This document shows positions 6,170 through 10,637 of a stretch of DNA of 10,637 nucleotides, piece after piece. This DNA is from Polyangiaceae bacterium. GTDB taxonomy: Bacteria > Myxococcota > Polyangia > Polyangiales > Polyangiaceae. The DNA lies in assembly GCA_025936205.1 (NCBI GenBank), contig JAICTU010000324.1, positions 1 through 10,637 of the forward strand. Direction: 5' to 3'. The notes below the pieces were generated by a model. The model was given only the letters and a program-made list of their open reading frames with translations, made no database searches and was not told the DNA's origin. The translations under genes were made by a program, and so were the position numbers. The number at the start of each line of letters is the position of its first letter. Within the stretch, counting starts at the first letter, position 1.

Positions 6170-7732
6170 ATGCGTCGCAAAGCCATTCTCGGTTGGGGCG
6201 TCGTCGCTCCGAAGAGCGCCAATATCGAGGAATTTGGAGCGAACCTCGAACGCTCCGAGAGCTGGCTCTCGCCGTTCAATGGATTCGGACGCGATTCGTT
6301 CCTCGTCGGGCAACCCAAGTTCGACTTCCGTGACTATCAGCCCTGGATCGAACAGCGCTTCCCTCCCAGCCGGTTCAACCAGCTCAAGGACAAGATGGAT
6401 CTCACCACGCTGTATGCCGTGGGAGCCTTCATCCAGGCGCTGGGGCAGAACCCCGGTATCGAGCAGGAACTGCAAGAGCTGCGCGGCGCGGCTCACGTCT
6501 ACACGGCGACTGCGATCGGCGCCTTCCCGACGTTGCACAATGCTTCGCTGCAATACCATCGCGCCCAGCGCCGCTGGAACCGCTTCTGGGCGGATCCGCA
6601 GCGCAATGCCGCTCTGCGCGAGTACCAGGCGCACGGTGGGCCGCGGCCGCCGATCGAAGATCCAAAGGACGCGCTCGACGTCGATCGCAAGGAAGAGCTT
6701 GAAGACGCCTGGTTCGCCTACTGGGCAGAGCGCTCGGATCAGCTGGCTCTGTTCCTGGAGGAGCTGAGCGAGGTCGAGTCGACCCAGGTGCAGGGCGACG
6801 TCGAGAGCGGCAAGCTGCGCATGATCCGCGACAAGCGCCGCCGGCTCGCGCAGCTGCAGGAGCGCTGGGCAGCGCCGCAGCCGCCGTGGAACGAGGTCAC
6901 GGCCAACGTACTCTGGAACATCGCCAATACCCCGAGCGCGCAGATCTCGATGCTGGGCAAGATCACCGGCTTCGTGTTTGCGCCGGTGGCCGCCTGCTCG
7001 ACCTTCAGCGTCTGCCTGAAGTTGGCGCTCGACGCGATCGAGCGACAGGAGGCCAAGCTGGTCGTGATCGGTTGCGCCGATCCGCCGCCTCACCCGCTGA
7101 CGGTCGGCGGCTTCTACAATGCGCGAGTGCTCTCCGCAGACGGCAGCCTCTCCAAGCCCATGTCCGGGCTCAAGGGCACGCACGTCTCCGGTGGCGCCGC
7201 GATCTGGATCGTGGGCGACCTCGAGTATGCCCGCTCCAAGGGCTGGAAGCCGCTCGGGTTGGAGCCGCTCGCGGTCGGCGTGTCCGCGGATGCCGATCAC
7301 ATCATCACGCCTTCCAAGGAAGGCCCGCGCGAGGCCATGCACGCGGCGTTGCAGCGCTCCGGCTGCGCGCCGGAGCAGCTCGGATCCTGGGATCTGCACG
7401 CCACGGCCACCCCCGGAGATTTCCTGGAGCTGGAGAACCTGCAGACGGTGATCCCGGCGAGCGTGGCGGTCACCGCACGCAAGGGCACCTTCGGGCACGG
7501 CATGGGCGTGGGCGGCGGCTGGGAGCTGACGGCGCAGTATCTCGGCTACGAGCGCGGCACGCTCTTCCCCACGCCGCTCGAACCCGGGGAAGTACACGAA
7601 TCCATCCAGAAGCTCGGGCAGAACCTGGTCTTCGATCGCGCGGTCGAGTTTCCCCAGCGCCCCGTCGGCAAGCTGAGCATGGGGGTCGGCGGCATCAACG
7701 CCTGCGTGATCTCCAGGCCCTGGGAAAAGTAG
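6170..7732 (+). CDS. Beta-ketoacyl synthase with large insertion before the active-site cysteine
   Basis: This 520-residue protein is a condensing enzyme of the FabF/KAS fold, which joins an acyl group on cysteine with malonyl units. The N-terminus RRKAILGWGVV fits the first strand of the family. Catalytic residues are C276 in AACST, H410 in DLHATATPGD (compare HGTSTPAGD in FabF), K438 and H443 in KGTFGHGMG, and GVGGIN (505-510) near the end. Spacing from C to H (134) and H to H (33) is close to FabF (about 140 and 37). The active cysteine, however, sits at 276 instead of about 163. The extra ~110 residues fall roughly at 128-245 and are highly charged, with likely helices (for example KEELEDAWFAYWAERSDQ). 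The ATG at 6170 was chosen by the conserved N-terminus; no Shine-Dalgarno is seen. It may be a stand-alone synthase for an unusual lipid or secondary product; its substrate is unknown. Confidence 0.88.
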   Translation: MRRKAILGWGVVAPKSANIEEFGANLERSESWLSPFNGFGRDSFLVGQPKFDFRDYQPWIEQRFPPSRFNQLKDKMDLTTLYAVGAFIQALGQNPGIEQELQELRGAAHVYTATAIGAFPTLHNASLQYHRAQRRWNRFWADPQRNAALREYQAHGGPRPPIEDPKDALDVDRKEELEDAWFAYWAERSDQLALFLEELSEVESTQVQGDVESGKLRMIRDKRRRLAQLQERWAAPQPPWNEVTANVLWNIANTPSAQISMLGKITGFVFAPVAACSTFSVCLKLALDAIERQEAKLVVIGCADPPPHPLTVGGFYNARVLSADGSLSKPMSGLKGTHVSGGAAIWIVGDLEYARSKGWKPLGLEPLAVGVSADADHIITPSKEGPREAMHAALQRSGCAPEQLGSWDLHATATPGDFLELENLQTVIPASVAVTARKGTFGHGMGVGGGWELTAQYLGYERGTLFPTPLEPGEVHESIQKLGQNLVFDRAVEFPQRPVGKLSMGVGGINACVISRPWEK

Positions 7733-7747
7733 GCGCGAGCTCGCTAC
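7729..7747. terminator. Palindrome across the convergent stop codons
   Basis: GCGAGCTCGC (7735-7744) is a perfect 10-base palindrome, and GTA (7729-7731) can pair with TAC (7745-7747) around a 3-base bulge. It fills the 11-base gap between the ketosynthase stop (7730-7732) and the lipase stop (7744-7746). It may limit read-through in both directions, but the stem is short, has no loop of its own and lacks T-tracts, so this is a weak terminator call. Confidence 0.3.
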
Positions 7748-9048
7748 TGCGCAGGTCGCGCGCTGCGTACGCTCTCGAGCGCCTGGCGCGCGCGCTCGCC
7801 GGCAGTGACCACCTCGCGCCGGCTGGAGGCTGGGCCATCGCGACGCGAGGCCGGAGCTTCACCGGCCTCGACCTGGGTGCGTTCCACGCCGACGTTCCGG
7901 CGATGGCGCGGCACCTGCTCGAGGCGCGCTTCTTCGGCGATGAAGCGCGCCACCGAGCTCCACAGCGCATCGAACGCGGCGTCATCGAAACCGGAGCCGC
8001 TGGGCAGCCAGTCGCTCGTGGGCTGGCCCGCGCGCAGCGAGCCGTAGTGACCCACGACGTCCAGGTGATCGGCGCGCGTGGCGTGGATCACCTCTCCCCA
8101 GACCTGAGACAGCGTCGGCACGATGCCGTCCGACCAGGAGGGTTTGGGGTACTTGCCGAAGGCCCGCTCCAGTACGTTCCGCTGCTCCGGCACCGGGTCC
8201 GGCAAGCGTGCCTCCCGTGCGAAGCCCGCCACCCGGTGCAACAGGGCGTACACGACGTGCATCGAGCGCGTGTACGGATCGGTCAGTGAGATCAGATCCA
8301 CCGCGTGCGGCTTGCGACCGAGCGATACGACCGAGCCGTAGCGCAAATTGTCAGGGTCTGCCGTGCTGGCGTTCAGCAGATCGCAGCCTGCGGGCGTGAG
8401 CTGGAACACCAGCGACTGATCCTGCGACACCCCTTCGATGAAGGCGATCAACTCGGCGCGCCGCTCCGGCGAGAAATCGGCGATCACCTCGCGGAAGAAG
8501 TCGTCGATCAAGGTTGGCTTGAAGCCGAGCGTGTCGTCGAACCGCGTGATCCAGCTGCCCACGCGCAGGCCGAGGCGCAGCGGAAAGTGGCCGTGCTTGA
8601 GGCTGGAGATCAACAGCCAGGACAGGCTGCGCAAGAGCGGGGAACCCGCCGCGCTGCCAAAGAACGACGCCAGCGGCGTGCCGAAGTGCGGTGTCGAGAT
8701 CGTGACCAGCGTGCGCAGCCGGCCGTGCTCATGAAACTTGCGGGTGGTGGGCAGCGACGCGGTGGGCGCGATCGCCAGGCGTGCATCGAGGCCGCCGGTG
8801 GAATGACCCACGATGTGGATCGGTCCACTCTCGGTCTCGGCCACCGACGCCAGCGTCTCCTGCACGCGCGCCGCGCGGTGCCGGATCGAAGCCGTCGGCA
8901 GCGTCGGCACCTCGACCACGTTCACGTCGAGCGACAAGCGCTGGAACGCGCGGCCCAGCGCATCGCGCACGCCGACGAAGTAGGTCAGCTCCCCCAGGCT
9001 GCCGAAGCCGAAGAAGCCGGGGACGAGAACCACGTGCTGGCGGCCCAT
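7744..9048 (-). CDS. Alpha/beta-hydrolase lipase (triacylglycerol lipase-like)
   Basis: The 434-residue product has a lipase fold. The first strand and oxyanion region is HVVLVPGFFGFGSLGEL (5-21), the nucleophile elbow is G81-H-S83-T-G85 in HIVGHSTGGLDAR, the probable acid is D307 in WSDGIVPT, and the probable base is H328 in ADHLDVVGH. The TISTPHFGTPLA segment (116-127) is typical of lipases and PGAP1-like esterases. No signal peptide is present, so it may act inside the cell or leave by another route. The last ~50 residues are charged and low in complexity. The ATG at 9048 was chosen because it places the first strand directly at the N-terminus, but GGGAG abuts it without spacing; GTG at 9084 or TTG at 9090 would add 12 or 14 residues. 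It follows the SGNH-hydrolase gene on the same strand and converges on the ketosynthase. Confidence 0.85.
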   Translation of the reverse strand: MGRQHVVLVPGFFGFGSLGELTYFVGVRDALGRAFQRLSLDVNVVEVPTLPTASIRHRAARVQETLASVAETESGPIHIVGHSTGGLDARLAIAPTASLPTTRKFHEHGRLRTLVTISTPHFGTPLASFFGSAAGSPLLRSLSWLLISSLKHGHFPLRLGLRVGSWITRFDDTLGFKPTLIDDFFREVIADFSPERRAELIAFIEGVSQDQSLVFQLTPAGCDLLNASTADPDNLRYGSVVSLGRKPHAVDLISLTDPYTRSMHVVYALLHRVAGFAREARLPDPVPEQRNVLERAFGKYPKPSWSDGIVPTLSQVWGEVIHATRADHLDVVGHYGSLRAGQPTSDWLPSGSGFDDAAFDALWSSVARFIAEEARLEQVPRHRRNVGVERTQVEAGEAPASRRDGPASSRREVVTAGERARQALESVRSARPAQ

Positions 9049-9137
9049 CTCCCACCCGTAGCCTCGCCGCTGCCGAGCCGCCACCGTCAATCGCCGCCAC
9101 GCCTTCCGGCTGTAGCGGCAGGTGTCGCAGGATGCAG

Positions 9138-9174
9138 CACTCGGCGCGCCGCGGCTCGAGCCCTGGCCCGAGTG
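9138..9174 (-). terminator. Hairpin just past the SGNH-hydrolase stop codon
   Basis: CACTCGG (9138-9144) and CCGAGTG (9168-9174) are perfect 7-base arms beginning 3 bases after the stop codon of the minus-strand SGNH gene. The 23-base interval contains a further perfect palindrome GGCTCGAGCC (9153-9162). The stem could end or attenuate transcription before the lipase gene 90 bases further on. There is no T-tract, so it may instead protect the 3' end of the message. Confidence 0.35.
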
Positions 9175-9177
9175 GAG

Positions 9178-10458
9178 TCAGCGAAACACGCTCAGGTCGA
9201 TGGCGTTGGCCATCGCCTGGTAGCCCGCATCGTTGGGGTGCAGGTGATCCGAGCTGTCGAAGTCGGGGTTCATTGCCAGCGGGTCGGCGCTGCTCTGTAC
9301 TGCCTGGTCAAAGTCCACCACCGCGTCCACGTCCGCTTCGTTGCGGATCCAGGTGTTGATCGTGCCGCGCGCCGCCTCGGTCTGGTCGCTGTAGTAGGGC
9401 GCCATCGTGCCCTTCAGTGGCGTCAAGGTGGCGAGCGACACGTGCAGGCCGCCGCCCTTTGCCTGCGAGATCAAGGTCGAGAGCCCGCCGATGACATCGT
9501 CTGCCGTCACGGCCTGGTCCGGCGCCAACCCGGAGAAACCCAGATCGTTGATGCCGATCAGGATGAGCACGTGGGTCGCGCCGGTTTGCCCCAGCACGTC
9601 GCGCTGAAAGCGCCCGAGCGCGTTGGGACCCGCCACGTCATGCAGCACGCGGTTGCCCGAGATGCCCTCGTCGGCCACGCCAAAGCCCGCCAGGCTCGGG
9701 TCGGCACGCAGGCGCTCGGCGAGATAGTTGGGGTAACGGTGGTTGGCGTCCGACGTCGAGCCCACGCCATCGGTGATCGAGTCGCCGAAGGCAACGATCA
9801 CTCCGCCCGCGGCAGGCGCGGTCACGTCGAGCCCCGTCAGCCAGTAGTTCGAGTTGCGCGTCTCCGCGGCGTCGAAGCTCGCCGCAGTGAGCGCAGTTCC
9901 CGCCGTCACGAACTCCGTCTGCTGCGCCACGGAATGTACGGTGGAGACGGCAGCCGTCCCCGGCACGAACAGCGTGATCGCCACATTGGCAGCAGCCGGG
10001 ATCTCCAGCGTGCCGGGGTCGCTCCACACTTCCTGCCCCGGCGGGATGGTCACGCTGGTTTGCCCGCCGAAGCGCAGCTCAGTATCAGTGCCGGCGACGA
10101 TGGCCGAGCCGGCGCCCGCGAGCGCCAGGTGTACGCCACCGAGGGCGAGCGGCGTGCTGCCGAACAGATTGGAGAGATGAACGCGCGGGTTCGAACCGCC
10201 CACGGAGACATGCACGCTCTGCCGCAGCGACTGGTTCGAAAACATCATCGGCATCGGCGCCGGAAACACACCGCCCGGAAAGACCTCACTGTAGTCCTGG
10301 GGTGAGACGGCCCAGGTGGCGCGGCGCGCGCCGGGCTCCAGGGCGTTCTTGCTCTGCGACGTGTCGCCGGAATCACTGCACGCGAGCAGCGACACCGGCA
10401 GCAGCGCGGCGGTGGCGAGGTGACCGAGAAACCGACCCAGCGGGAGAGTGCGAGACAT
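9178..10458 (-). CDS. SGNH/GDSL-hydrolase lipoprotein (XynE-like arylesterase/acylhydrolase)
   Basis: The 426-residue precursor has a lipoprotein signal with a good lipobox, L24-L-A-C27, followed by a polar linker (SDSGDTSQSK), so the mature protein should be lipid-anchored outside the cytoplasm. Residues about 45-200 form a beta-rich domain (RRATWAVSPQD, SLRQSVHVSVGGSNPRVHLSN) that accompanies this SGNH subgroup. The catalytic domain carries block I FGDSITDG (S227), block II EGISGN (264-269), block III GIND (N304) and block V DHLHPND (D404, H407), a complete Ser-Gly-Asn-His set. Such enzymes remove acyl groups from esters, often acetyl groups from polysaccharides or xylan; the substrate here is unknown. 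The ATG at 10458 begins a normal signal peptide; no strong Shine-Dalgarno is visible. It lies 129 bases upstream of the lipase gene on the same strand, so the two may share a transcript. Confidence 0.9.
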   Translation of the reverse strand: MSRTLPLGRFLGHLATAALLPVSLLACSDSGDTSQSKNALEPGARRATWAVSPQDYSEVFPGGVFPAPMPMMFSNQSLRQSVHVSVGGSNPRVHLSNLFGSTPLALGGVHLALAGAGSAIVAGTDTELRFGGQTSVTIPPGQEVWSDPGTLEIPAAANVAITLFVPGTAAVSTVHSVAQQTEFVTAGTALTAASFDAAETRNSNYWLTGLDVTAPAAGGVIVAFGDSITDGVGSTSDANHRYPNYLAERLRADPSLAGFGVADEGISGNRVLHDVAGPNALGRFQRDVLGQTGATHVLILIGINDLGFSGLAPDQAVTADDVIGGLSTLISQAKGGGLHVSLATLTPLKGTMAPYYSDQTEAARGTINTWIRNEADVDAVVDFDQAVQSSADPLAMNPDFDSSDHLHPNDAGYQAMANAIDLSVFR

Positions 10459-10475
10459 GACGGTGCAGCCCGGAT

Positions 10476-10520
10476 AGCCCGGCGCCTCGCCCTCGGTCTT
10501 CCAGGATCCCGCGCCGGGCT
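10476..10520. repeat. Inverted repeat upstream of the SGNH-hydrolase gene
   Basis: AGCCCGGCGC (10476-10485) and GCGCCGGGCT (10511-10520) are perfect 10-base arms with a 25-base interval. The pair lies in the 105-base gap between the partial upstream gene and the SGNH gene, both minus strand. It could be a terminator for the former or an operator or leader hairpin for the latter. Chance is possible in DNA this GC-rich, though ten perfect pairs is on the long side. Confidence 0.4.
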
Positions 10521-10563
10521 TCGCGATCTGCGCTTTATCGCGCCAGTGCTGCGACGGCGAGCG

Positions 10564-10637
10564 TCAGCCGCGCGCTTCGACGCGCTGCAAGGCCTCCAGG
10601 CCCACCTTGCGCATGATGGACAAGCTGCCGCTCGGGG
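10564..10637 (-). CDS. C-terminus of an unidentified protein (partial, runs off the window)
   Basis: Reading the minus strand from the window edge gives 23 codons ending in TGA at 10566-10564, with the sequence PSGSLSIMRKVGLEALQRVEARG. The amphipathic, ordered residue mix is like a real protein tail and unlike the arginine/proline-rich shadow frames around it. The stop is followed by the 105-base gap before the SGNH gene on the same strand. I cannot name the family from so little sequence, and the frame choice itself is uncertain. Confidence 0.45.
   Translation of the reverse strand, partial: PSGSLSIMRKVGLEALQRVEARG

Noticed and set aside
4278..6767. An 829-codon plus-strand frame spanning the acyl-CoA synthetase and the start of the ketosynthase.
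   Set aside because: It is antisense to a complete ANL enzyme and then overlaps the ketosynthase out of frame; no recognisable motifs.
5885..7597. A 570-codon minus-strand frame opposite the ketosynthase.
   Set aside because: Composition is typical of an antisense shadow and the plus-strand ketosynthase motifs are unambiguous.
8305..10305. A 666-codon plus-strand frame opposite the lipase and SGNH genes.
   Set aside because: No domain signal; rich in His/Arg/Gln/Ala as expected for the reverse of high-GC coding sequence.
1..10637. CRISPR arrays, tRNA or rRNA genes, transposases, integrases or toxin-antitoxin pairs.
   Set aside because: No regularly spaced repeats, cloverleaf-like sequence, rRNA-like sequence or mobile-element protein motifs were seen on either strand.

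Overview
The window is high-GC DNA with long spurious open frames on both strands. It carries seven complete protein genes and the tail of an eighth, and I see no rRNA, tRNA, CRISPR array, phage gene or insertion sequence. The content suggests a myxobacterium, most likely of the Polyangiales type. The main clue is the von Willebrand A lipoprotein, whose cysteine-rich C-terminus resembles proteins I know mainly from Sorangium-like bacteria. This assignment is an inference from protein style, not from a database match.

Layout. Positions 1-126 hold nested GC-rich inverted repeats and no gene. From 4120 down to 127 four minus-strand genes follow each other with gaps of only 32, 30 and 14 bases: a secreted VWA-domain lipoprotein, a DUF455 ferritin-like diiron protein, an ATP-grasp ligase-like protein, and an App1-type (DUF2183) phosphatidate phosphatase of the HAD fold. 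They could be one transcription unit. Positions 4121-4403 are non-coding and rich in short inverted and direct repeats. A malonyl-CoA synthetase-like (ACSF3/MatB-like) acyl-CoA synthetase on the minus strand (6008-4404) is divergent from an unusual beta-ketoacyl synthase on the plus strand (6170-7732). The synthase keeps the Cys-His-His catalytic set but carries roughly 110 extra residues before the active-site cysteine. It runs into an alpha/beta-hydrolase lipase on the minus strand, with only 11 bases between the two stop codons. Upstream of the lipase, on the same strand, is an SGNH/GDSL-hydrolase lipoprotein, and the last 74 bases hold the C-terminus of another minus-strand gene.

How it may work together. 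Five of the seven complete genes act on lipids or esters: phosphatidate phosphatase, acyl-CoA synthetase, ketosynthase, lipase and SGNH esterase. The divergent synthetase/ketosynthase pair is the clearest functional unit: one enzyme could make malonyl-CoA (or a related acyl-CoA) and the other condense acyl units. The ferritin-like / ATP-grasp / App1 trio is compact and its joint function is unknown to me. It is the best candidate for an undescribed system here.
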